Origin: Sphingomonas koreensis | GTDB lineage: Bacteria > Pseudomonadota > Alphaproteobacteria > Sphingomonadales > Sphingomonadaceae | Length of the DNA: 64,000 nt | NCBI RefSeq assembly: GCF_002797435.1 | Contig: NZ_PGEN01000001.1 | Span: 1,368,501 to 1,432,500, forward strand | Direction of reading: 5' to 3' | In this document: piece by piece, positions 30,096 to 38,306 of the stretch | How the letters are laid out: each line of letters starts with the position of its first letter | How positions within the stretch are numbered: the first letter of the stretch is position 1 | Notes under the pieces: generated by a model | What the model saw: only the letters and a program-made list of their open reading frames with translations | What the model was told of the DNA's origin: nothing | The model's database searches: none | Made by a program: the position numbers and the translations under genes

Positions 30096-31088
30096 ATGCG
30101 TTCGATGTTGCTGCCGCTTGTCGTCCTGTTCGCGCTGTTCCCGGCGTCGGCATCGCAGCAGCAACCCTATGCAGCCCCTCAGCATACTGCCCCGCCCCCG
30201 CTCGCCGTCGCCCGCTTGACCCCGGTCGAGATCGGCCAGCAGGCCGATGGCGGGACCCAGATCGAGCGCGACCGGCCCGCGCGCCACGCGCTGGCCGAGC
30301 ATCGCCGGATGGCCAGGGCGCTCGCCCCGCTGCTTCCCCAGCGCAAGGGGGTGATCGATGCCTATGTCGTCTCGGTGGCGCTCGACAGCGATCCGGTGTT
30401 CGGGCGCGAGGCGCGTGAGGCGGGCAAGGTGCTCGCCCGCCGCTACGATGCCGCGGGCCGCACGATCGTGCTCGGCGGCAGCGAGGGATCGGCACCCAGC
30501 CCGCTGCCGATGGGGTCTCCGGCCAATTTCGAAGCCGCGCTGGCGCGGATCGCCGAGCTGATGGACCCGGCCGAGGACGTGCTGGTCCTCTATGCCACCA
30601 GCCACGGCGCGCCGTTCGGCATCGTCTATAATGACGGCAATGAAGGCTGGGGCGCGATCTCGCCCCACCGCCTCGGCTATCTGCTCGGCGAATATGGCAT
30701 CCAGCGACGGCTGCTGATCGTCAGCGCCTGCTATTCGGGCGTGTTCGTACCGGTGCTTCGGGGGCCGCAGACGATGATCGTCAGCGCCGCGGCATCGGAC
30801 CGTCCTTCCTTCGGCTGCCTCGCGGAGAACGACTGGACCTTCTTCGGCGACGCGCTGATCAACCGCGCGTTGCGCAAGCCCCAGCCGCTCGGCCCCGCAG
30901 TGACGGAAGCTGCCGGCCTGATCGCCGGATGGGAACGGCAGGCCGGCCTCGAGCCATCGTTGCCCCAGCACGACAAGGGCACCGGTGTCGACGCATGGCT
31001 CACACCGCTCGAAGCGCGAATGCCCAAGGCCACAACCGCGCCGGTCGGCCGCCCGTCTGCCGAGAGTCTCGCCGCGGTACGGCGCTGA
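30096..31088 (+). CDS. Legumain-like (C13 family) cysteine peptidase, exported
   Basis: A 330-residue protein with a signal peptide of about 20 residues and a caspase-fold core. The catalytic dyad is readable as A-T-S-H170-G followed by V-S-A-C212-Y-S-G, the family C13 (legumain/GPI-transamidase) arrangement. A basic, proline-rich tail of about 60 residues follows the core. Substrates in bacteria are unknown. The gene sits between sdhA and sdhB on the same strand, 81 bases after sdhA and 119 before sdhB. GGGGGAAG precedes its ATG. Most bacteria have sdhA and sdhB adjacent, so this insertion is notable. Confidence 0.83.
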   Translation: MRSMLLPLVVLFALFPASASQQQPYAAPQHTAPPPLAVARLTPVEIGQQADGGTQIERDRPARHALAEHRRMARALAPLLPQRKGVIDAYVVSVALDSDPVFGREAREAGKVLARRYDAAGRTIVLGGSEGSAPSPLPMGSPANFEAALARIAELMDPAEDVLVLYATSHGAPFGIVYNDGNEGWGAISPHRLGYLLGEYGIQRRLLIVSACYSGVFVPVLRGPQTMIVSAAASDRPSFGCLAENDWTFFGDALINRALRKPQPLGPAVTEAAGLIAGWERQAGLEPSLPQHDKGTGVDAWLTPLEARMPKATTAPVGRPSAESLAAVRR

Positions 31089-31207
31089 TCTTTGGCCCTG
31101 TCTGTTCGAAGCGTTTGCAGCACCGGCCCCGCTTATGTATCTGACCGTCCAAATCGAGGGGCCGGTACGTCACGCCGCGCCCCGTCTGACACGGTACGGG
31201 GTTTCAC

Positions 31208-31990
31208 ATGGCTGATTTCGCTCTTCCCAAGAACAGCAGGATCACGAAGGGCAAGAGCCACCCGGCGCCGGCCGGCGCGAGCCGTACCAAGACCTTCACC
31301 ATCTATCGCTACGATCCCGACTCGGGCGAGAATCCGCGCTACGACAATTTCGTCATCGACCTCGACGATTGCGGGCCGATGGTTCTCGACGCGCTGATCA
31401 AGATCAAGTCCGAGATCGATCCGAGCCTCACCTTCCGCCGCTCGTGCCGCGAAGGCATCTGCGGATCGTGCTCGATGAACATGGATGGCAAGAACGGCCT
31501 CGCCTGCACCACCGCGATCGAGGATATCAAGGGCGACATCCGCATCACCCCGCTGCCAGCGATGGACGTGATCAAGGACCTCGTCCCCGACTTCACCCAT
31601 TTCTACGCGCAATATGCATCGATCCAGCCCTGGCTGAAGACGGTCAGCCCGCCGCCCTCGGGCAAGGAACGGCTGCAGTCGCCGGACGACCGCAACAAGC
31701 TCGACGGCCTCTATGAGTGCATCCTTTGCGCCTGCTGCTCGACCAGCTGCCCGAGCTATTGGTGGAACAGCGACCGTTTCCTCGGCCCGGCGATCCTGCT
31801 CCAGGCCTATCGCTGGCTGGCCGACAGCCGCGACGAAGCCACCGGCGAGCGCCTCGACGAGCTGGAAGATCCCTTCCGCCTCTATCGCTGCCACACGATC
31901 ATGAACTGCGCGAACGTCTGCCCCAAGGGCCTCAGCCCCGCCAAGGCGATCGCGGAGATCAAGAAGATGGAAGCCGAGCGGATCGTTTGA
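31208..31990 (+). CDS. sdhB: Succinate dehydrogenase iron-sulfur subunit
   Basis: Electron-transfer subunit of complex II with 2Fe-2S, 4Fe-4S and 3Fe-4S centres. [10 protein letters not shown] plus a later C (G-L-A-C) bind the 2Fe-2S cluster. [12 protein letters not shown] and C-H-T-I-M-N-C-x-x-V-C-P bind the other two. The 260 residues are normal for alphaproteobacteria, with a basic N-terminal extension. The ATG lies in a GGGTTTCAC context without a strong ribosome site. The stop overlaps the next gene by four bases. Confidence 0.97.
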   Translation: MADFALPKNSRITKGKSHPAPAGASRTKTFTIYRYDPDSGENPRYDNFVIDLDDCGPMVLDALIKIKSEIDPSLTFRRSCREGICGSCSMNMDGKNGLACTTAIEDIKGDIRITPLPAMDVIKDLVPDFTHFYAQYASIQPWLKTVSPPPSGKERLQSPDDRNKLDGLYECILCACCSTSCPSYWWNSDRFLGPAILLQAYRWLADSRDEATGERLDELEDPFRLYRCHTIMNCANVCPKGLSPAKAIAEIKKMEAERIV

Positions 31991-32943
31991 TCGCGCGCGC
32001 CGCTCTCGCCCTGCTGCTGGCCGCGATCGCGGTTCCCGCCGCGGCGCAGGAGGCCAAGCCGGTCGCGCCGGGCATATGGCTGATCGAGGGCGGATATGAG
32101 CCGGGCCGTCAGCCGGACGGCAACTCGGTATTGATCGAGGGCCCAGCCGGGCTGCTGCTCGTCGATACCGGCCGCCATGCCAGCCAAGTGGCGAAGATCG
32201 AGGCAGCGATCACCGCACGTGGCAAGCCGCTGGTGCGGATCGTCAACACCCATTGGCACCTCGACCATGTCAGCGGCAACCTGACGCTCCGGGCGAAGCA
32301 TCCTGGTATGCGCGTCTCCGCCAGCGATGCGATCGACGGCGCCCTCACCGGCTTCCTCAAGCGCAGCGCCGAGTCCGCCCGCCCCGCACTCGACGCCGGC
32401 AATATCCCCGAGCCGATGGCCAGCGAGGTACGCGGCGATCTCGCGACCTTCGAACGTGGCACCGAGCTGAGGCCCGACGATGTCGTCCGCAGGAACGGCA
32501 CGATCGACGCAGGCGGGCGGAAGATCGAACTGCGTCTGGCCCGTAACGCCGCGACCGCGGGCGACGTCTGGCTCTATGACCCGCAGAGCCGCATCCTCGT
32601 CGCGGGCGATCTGGTGACGAATCCCGTCCCCTTCCTCGACACCGCCTGCCCCGATGGCTGGCTGAAGGCGCTCGAGGAAGTTGCGGCGACGCCCTTCGCC
32701 ACGCTGATCCCGGGGCACGGCGCGCCGATGGACCGCCCTGCTTTCGACGCGTGGAAGCAGCGATTCATCGGCCTTCTCGACTGCGCGCGCGGGAAGGAGA
32801 AGGCGACCTATTGCGCCGACCGATGGCAGGATTGGTCCGTTGGCGGCACACCGCCCGCCGACAAGCTGCGCGTGCTCGCCATGATCCCCTATTATGTCGA
32901 GCGCATCCGCAGCGGCGAACTGGACAAGAACTGCCCCAAATGA
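31987..32943 (+). CDS. Exported metallo-beta-lactamase-fold hydrolase
   Basis: A 318-residue protein with a signal peptide ending near A-A-A-Q21. The zinc motif T-H89-W-H91-L-D93-H94 lies in the usual place, a later G-D-L-V-T-N contains the bridging aspartate, and P-G-H-G provides the last histidine. No lactamase-specific loop is visible, so the activity could be glyoxalase-like, quinoprotein-associated or another hydrolysis. The chosen TTG start overlaps the sdhB stop as TTGA and gives a clean signal peptide; no ATG fits. It is translationally linked to sdhB and to the thioesterase behind it. Confidence 0.85.
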   Translation: MIARAALALLLAAIAVPAAAQEAKPVAPGIWLIEGGYEPGRQPDGNSVLIEGPAGLLLVDTGRHASQVAKIEAAITARGKPLVRIVNTHWHLDHVSGNLTLRAKHPGMRVSASDAIDGALTGFLKRSAESARPALDAGNIPEPMASEVRGDLATFERGTELRPDDVVRRNGTIDAGGRKIELRLARNAATAGDVWLYDPQSRILVAGDLVTNPVPFLDTACPDGWLKALEEVAATPFATLIPGHGAPMDRPAFDAWKQRFIGLLDCARGKEKATYCADRWQDWSVGGTPPADKLRVLAMIPYYVERIRSGELDKNCPK

Positions 32944-33401
32944 ACGCAGAACCGCATTTCACCTTCACCGACGATCCCGACCATCCCGGCTGGAAGCGCT
33001 GGGAGCTGCGCGATCCCACACGCTTCAACGCCTTTCTCGGCCCGATCCTGACCCGGGTCGAGGACGGCAAGGCACTGGTGCGGATGGTGCCGGCGCGCGA
33101 GCACTCCAACCTGCGCGACTCCACCCATGGCGGCGCGTTGCTCGGCTTCATGGACGTAGCCCTGTTCGCCGCTGCACGCAGCTTCGGCGTGCTCTCGGCC
33201 GGCGGCGCGGTGACGCTCGACCTGTCGGCGCAGTTCATCGGTACCAGCATGATCGGCCAGCCGATCGTCGCCGAGGTCGAGTTGCTGCGCGAAACCGGCC
33301 GCATGCTGTTCATGCGCGGGCTGGTGAAGCAGGAGGCGAACGTCCTCGCCAGCTTCTCGGGCACGGTGCGCAAGTCCTCGCCGCCCAAGTCGGATACATG
33401 A
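32940..33401 (+). CDS. PaaI-type hotdog thioesterase
   Basis: A 153-residue single-domain hotdog-fold acyl-CoA thioesterase. The H-G-G-A-L-L-G-F-M-D block near residue 63 opens the central helix and includes the usual catalytic aspartate, and the strand A-V-T-L-D-L-S-A-Q-F-I-G is typical of the PaaI branch. The start overlaps the preceding gene as ATGA and the stop overlaps zapE in the same way. Substrate chain is unknown. Confidence 0.88.
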   Translation: MNAEPHFTFTDDPDHPGWKRWELRDPTRFNAFLGPILTRVEDGKALVRMVPAREHSNLRDSTHGGALLGFMDVALFAAARSFGVLSAGGAVTLDLSAQFIGTSMIGQPIVAEVELLRETGRMLFMRGLVKQEANVLASFSGTVRKSSPPKSDT

Positions 33402-34510
33402 CCAAGGTTCTTGAAAAATATCAGGCGCTGGTCGCCGCTGGCGAGCTTCGCGCCGATCCCGATCAGGCGGCGGCCGCGCGCCGGCTCGACCATCTCGCGC
33501 ACGAGCTGGAAACCGGGCCGCGCAAGGGCAGCGTACTGTGGCGCCTCGCCCGCCGCGCGCCCGAGGCGCCCAAGGGCGTGTACATGTGGGGCGGTGTGGG
33601 GCGCGGCAAGTCGATGCTGATGGACCTGCTGTTCCAGACGGTGAAGATCGAGCGCAAGCGCCGCGTCCACTTCCACGAGTTCATGATCGAGGTCCACGCG
33701 CGCATCGCGGAGGAGCGCAAGAAGGAAGCCGGTGACCCGATCGTGCCCGTCGCCAAGGCGCTGACCCACAATCTCCGCCTGCTCGCCTTCGACGAGATGG
33801 TGATCAACAACGCCGCCGACGCGATGATCCTCTCCCGCCTGTTCACCGCGATGGTGGCCGAGGGGTTGACGGTGGTCGCGACCTCCAACCGCCCGCCCGA
33901 CGATCTCTACAAGGACGGGCTTCAGCGCGATTCCTTCCTGCCGTTCATCGCGCTGCTCAAGGACAGGCTCGACGTCCTGCCGCTGAACGGCCCGACCGAC
34001 TATCGCCGCGATCGCCTCGGTCTGATGGACATGTGGCTGGTCCCGAACAGCCCCGCGAACACCGCCACCCTGTCCGCCGCATTTTTCCGCCTCACCGACT
34101 ATCCGGTCGAGGATCGCGCCAATGTGCCGTCCGAGGATCTCGAAGTGCAGGGCCGCACGCTGCACGTCCCCAAGAGCCTCAAGGGCGTCGCCGTCTTCTC
34201 GTTCAAGCGGCTGTGCGGTGAGGCGCGCGGCGCCGCCGATTATCTCGCCATCGCCCGCCGCTATCACACCGTGATCCTCGTCGGGATCCCCCGCCTGGGG
34301 CCCGAAAACCGCAACGAGGCCGCGCGCTTCGTCACGCTGATCGACGCGCTCTACGAGCACAAGGTCAAGCTGCTGGCGATGGCCGACGCCTCACCGATGG
34401 ACCTCTACCGCGAGGGCGACGGCAAGTTCGAGTTCGAACGTACCGTCAGCCGCCTGATGGAGATGCAGTCGGAAGACTATCTGGCGCAGGGGCATGGCAG
34501 CGCGGGCTGA
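33398..34510 (+). CDS. zapE: Cell division ATPase ZapE (AFG1 family)
   Basis: A 370-residue AAA-type ATPase; bacterial ZapE affects Z-ring stability, and its mitochondrial relative AFG1 works in inner-membrane protein quality control. Walker A is G-G-V-G-R-G-K71-S-M, Walker B is L-L-A-F-D-E-M, and the sensor-like T-S-N-R-P-P-D-D-L-Y is family specific. In alphaproteobacteria this gene commonly lies by sdh and mdh, as here. It overlaps the thioesterase gene by four bases. The last 34 bases overlap the convergent regulator gene. Confidence 0.93.
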   Translation: MTKVLEKYQALVAAGELRADPDQAAAARRLDHLAHELETGPRKGSVLWRLARRAPEAPKGVYMWGGVGRGKSMLMDLLFQTVKIERKRRVHFHEFMIEVHARIAEERKKEAGDPIVPVAKALTHNLRLLAFDEMVINNAADAMILSRLFTAMVAEGLTVVATSNRPPDDLYKDGLQRDSFLPFIALLKDRLDVLPLNGPTDYRRDRLGLMDMWLVPNSPANTATLSAAFFRLTDYPVEDRANVPSEDLEVQGRTLHVPKSLKGVAVFSFKRLCGEARGAADYLAIARRYHTVILVGIPRLGPENRNEAARFVTLIDALYEHKVKLLAMADASPMDLYREGDGKFEFERTVSRLMEMQSEDYLAQGHGSAG

Positions 34511-35070
34511 CCCTCACCCCGCCACCGCCCCCGCCAATTCCGCCCCCGCCCGGTCAGGCCATAGAGCGGCAGCGGCGGAAACCGGTCCTCCAGCCGCCGC
34601 CGCACCAGATCCTGCCCGATCATCGCCTGCAAGGTTAGCGAGAGCGCGCGCGGCGTCACCGGCGCGAGCCGCGTCTGAAGCGCGTTGAACCGGGTCCACT
34701 CGTCCTCCAGCCCGCCCGCCACCGGCAGCGTCCAGCGCGACAGGTCGGGCGCTTCCAGCCCCAGACGTATCCGCACCCCCTCTATCCGTTCGCACGCCGC
34801 GCCGATCGCGCGCCCGGCGTCGCTCAGCACATATTCGGGGCGCAGCGGGTGGCCATAGCCGGGGTTGGGCATCACCCAGCCCTGTTCGCGCAGATAGGCG
34901 AGCGTACGCGTCAGGCTGTTGCGCGACAGGCCGAAGCGCCGCTCGATCACCGCGAAGCGCGATCCCTGGTCCCGGCTGAGCAACGCCAGCACCGGGATCG
35001 CCCAGCGGCTGGCGCTCAGCAGCTGCAATACCGCAGGTGAAAGAACCGGATCGTTCACGGACTTGACCAT
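34477..35070 (-). CDS. HxlR-like winged-helix transcriptional regulator
   Basis: A protein of about 197 residues from the start at 35070. An N-terminal winged helix (residues about 10-85) has S-R-W-A-I-P-V-L-A-L-L, R-F-A-V-I-E-R-R-F-G-L-S-R-N-S-L-T-R-T-L and H-P-L-R-P-E-Y-V-L-S-D-A-G, the order seen in HxlR/MarR-type factors. The C-terminal 90 residues are not recognisable. The frame continues to 35136 but would run past the divergent glyoxalase-like start at 35117, so an internal ATG is preferred; it lacks a clear ribosome site. It probably controls the adjacent VOC gene; only 46 bases separate the two starts. Confidence 0.7.
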   Translation of the reverse strand: MVKSVNDPVLSPAVLQLLSASRWAIPVLALLSRDQGSRFAVIERRFGLSRNSLTRTLAYLREQGWVMPNPGYGHPLRPEYVLSDAGRAIGAACERIEGVRIRLGLEAPDLSRWTLPVAGGLEDEWTRFNALQTRLAPVTPRALSLTLQAMIGQDLVRRRLEDRFPPLPLYGLTGRGRNWRGRWRGEGQPALPCPCAR

Positions 35071-35116
35071 TTCGCAATCTACTATACAAACGGAACCATA
35101 GTCACGGGAGGATGAC

Positions 35117-35533
35117 ATGGCAAGCTCTGCAACCACGGAAACCGCGACCGCCGCGGCGATCGCCTATGACGGCGGCCTCACCTGTTCGATCGGTGTCTCC
35201 AGTCTCGACAAGGCGATACCCTGGTACACCGACATCCTGGGCATGCGGCTGCTCTACCGCCGCGACGACCTGGCCTGGTGCGAACTCGAAAGCGACGTGG
35301 CGCGCGTCAATGTCGGCTTGTCACAGGTCGAGAATGCCGGGGGCCCGGGCGGCGCCACGCTGACCTTCGGCGTCACCGATATCGACGCCGCCAAGGCTGC
35401 GCTCGATGCCGCAGGCGTGCGACAGGACGGGCCGATCCTCGACATCCCCGAAATGGTCCGCCTGCTCACCTTCTTCGACCCCGACGGCAACACGCTGATG
35501 TTCTATCAGGATCTTACCGCCCTGCCCGCCTGA
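35117..35533 (+). CDS. VOC (glyoxalase/bleomycin-resistance fold) protein
   Basis: A 138-residue protein with two beta-alpha-beta-beta-beta modules. G-V-S-S-L-D-K-A-I-P-W-Y-T-D-I-L-G-M-R opens the first. The second ends in F-F-D-P-D-G-N-T-L-M-F-Y-Q, with the usual D-P-D-G-N motif near the metal-binding glutamate position. GGGAGG five bases ahead fixes the start. It is divergent from the HxlR-like regulator; a TATAGT/ACTATA-like core lies between them. Function could be detoxification or an isomerase or lyase step. Confidence 0.83.
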   Translation: MASSATTETATAAAIAYDGGLTCSIGVSSLDKAIPWYTDILGMRLLYRRDDLAWCELESDVARVNVGLSQVENAGGPGGATLTFGVTDIDAAKAALDAAGVRQDGPILDIPEMVRLLTFFDPDGNTLMFYQDLTALPA

Positions 35534-35711
35534 TTGGTACCACGCCCGCCGCGTGGAAGATCATTCAACACCGGGCGGCACGGACATCACCCTGTCTCGT
35601 GATAGCGAAAACGACGCGATCCAAATTCAATTATTGCAACTAATTCGCAAGTGCAAAGATTTCCTTGACAGGGTCGATTCCACGGTTGCCGCAGGGGACC
35701 AAAGCGCCTAA

Positions 35712-36739
<1,028 letters not shown>

Positions 36740-36740
<1 letters not shown>

Positions 36741-37336
36741 TGCCGGCATTCGCCGCCTTTGGACTGATCGCAGCGACGGTCGGAGCGGCGCAGGCTGGCC
36801 CTGCGCCCTCGCCGTTGTTTGCTGCATTCAAGGCGGCGTGTTTCGACGTGCGCAAATTTGACGGTGTCGGTGCCGCGGCGACCGCCGCGGGCTGGGTCGA
36901 GATCGCCGAGGCGCAGGCCGATCCGCGCGTTACCGCGATCGTCGCCAAGGGCCGCGAGGCGATGCGCAAGGAAGCGCCGGAGGCGAAAGTCTCGGGCCAG
37001 ATGTTTCGTCAGCGCTTCGACGGCCGCGACGTGTGGCTGGTGACCAGCCGGATCGAGACCGGCCCCAGGTCAGGCAAGGACGGCGGCTGGGCCACGGGCT
37101 GCCGCGCCTATGACCTTGACGCCACCGCCGCGCCGCCGCGCGAGACGATCGACGGATGGGTCGGCGCCACGCCCAACACCGTTCAGGCCAATGGCACCGC
37201 CAGCAAGCGGCGCTGGGAGCCGTGGCAGCCGGGCGTCAGCCTCGAAATTACGTACGTGCCGCGCGGCCATCCGCTCGGCGCTTCCTATGGTATCCAAGGG
37301 CTGATTTTCGTCAGCCAATCAATCGGAGGGTTCTGA
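36740..37336 (+). CDS. Secreted protein of unknown function in the mdh-suc operon
   Basis: A 198-residue protein with a signal peptide (residues 1-19, ending A-A-Q-A). The mature part shows a C-F-D-V-R motif and a second cysteine near residue 118 (A-T-G-C-R-A-Y-D) that could pair with it in the periplasm. The C-terminal part has beta-rich stretches ending in G-L-I-F-V-S. No catalytic motif is recognised. It occupies the place where sucC normally lies. It overlaps mdh by one base and ends directly before the sucD start, so it must be co-transcribed. Confidence 0.75.
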
Positions 37337-38221
37337 ATGTCGATTCTGATCGACCGTAACACCAAGGTCATCACCCAGGGGATGACCGGCGACACCGGCA
37401 CCTTCCATACCCAGCAGGCGCTGGCGTACGGCACGCAGATGGTCGGCGGCGTGACCCCGGGCAAGGGCGGCACCGAGCATATCGGCCTGCCCGTGTTCGA
37501 CACTGTCGCCGAAGCCAAGAGCAAGACCGGCGCCGACGCCTCGGTCATCTACGTCCCGCCGCCCTTCGCCGCGGACTCGATTCTCGAGGCGATCGACGCG
37601 GAGATCCCGCTCGTGGTCTGCATCACCGAAGGCATTCCGGTGCTCGACATGGTCAAGGTCAAGCGCGCGCTCAGCGGCTCGAAGACCCGCCTGATCGGCC
37701 CGAACTGCCCCGGCGTCCTCACCCCCAACCAGTGCAAGATCGGCATCATGCCGGGCAGCATCTTCTCCGAAGGGTCGGTAGGCGTTGTTTCGCGCTCGGG
37801 CACGCTTACCTATGAAGCCGTGTTCCAGACCACCAATGCAGGCCTTGGCCAGACGACCGCGGTCGGCATCGGCGGCGATCCCGTCAACGGCACCAACTTC
37901 ATCGACGTGCTCGAGCTGTTCCTGGCGGACGAAGCGACCAAGTCGATCATCATGATCGGCGAGATCGGCGGCGACGCCGAGGAGCAGGCCGCCCAGTTCC
38001 TGATCGACGAGGCCAAGCGCGGCCGCAAGAAGCCGATGGCCGGCTTCATCGCGGGCCGCACCGCGCCTCCGGGCCGCCGCATGGGCCATGCCGGCGCGAT
38101 CGTGTCGGGCGGCAAGGGCGACGCCGAGAGCAAGATCGCGGCGATGGAAGCCGCGGGCATCCGCGTTTCGGCCAGCCCGTCCGAGCTCGGCTCGACGCTG
38201 GTGGAAGTGCTGAAGGGCTGA
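37337..38221 (+). CDS. sucD: Succinyl-CoA synthetase alpha subunit
   Basis: Substrate-level phosphorylation step of the TCA cycle, succinyl-CoA + NDP + Pi to succinate + CoA + NTP. The CoA-binding Rossmann part has [11 protein letters not shown] and the active-site histidine is in M-G-H-A-G-A-I. The 294 residues are full length. GGAGG precedes the ATG. The enzyme needs the beta subunit SucC, which is not encoded anywhere in this window. A small palindromic element follows. Confidence 0.96.
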   Translation: MSILIDRNTKVITQGMTGDTGTFHTQQALAYGTQMVGGVTPGKGGTEHIGLPVFDTVAEAKSKTGADASVIYVPPPFAADSILEAIDAEIPLVVCITEGIPVLDMVKVKRALSGSKTRLIGPNCPGVLTPNQCKIGIMPGSIFSEGSVGVVSRSGTLTYEAVFQTTNAGLGQTTAVGIGGDPVNGTNFIDVLELFLADEATKSIIMIGEIGGDAEEQAAQFLIDEAKRGRKKPMAGFIAGRTAPPGRRMGHAGAIVSGGKGDAESKIAAMEAAGIRVSASPSELGSTLVEVLKG

Positions 38222-38234
38222 CGAACACGCCGGC

Positions 38235-38292
38235 GCCCCGGTTCGCGCCGGGGCATCGTGCGGTTGAAGATCCCGGCACCGGCCGGGTGACG
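38235..38292. repeat. Short palindromic element related to repeat family B
   Basis: Two hairpins in tandem, GCCCCGG / CCGGGGC (38235-38254) and CCCGGC / GCCGGG (38272-38287), the second ending in GTGACG. Layout and motifs resemble the two ends of the 106-107 base family B copies without the middle. It lies inside the suc operon between sucD and sucA and might modulate their relative expression. Confidence 0.5.
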
Positions 38293-38306
38293 AAGGAACG
38301 AGGAAG

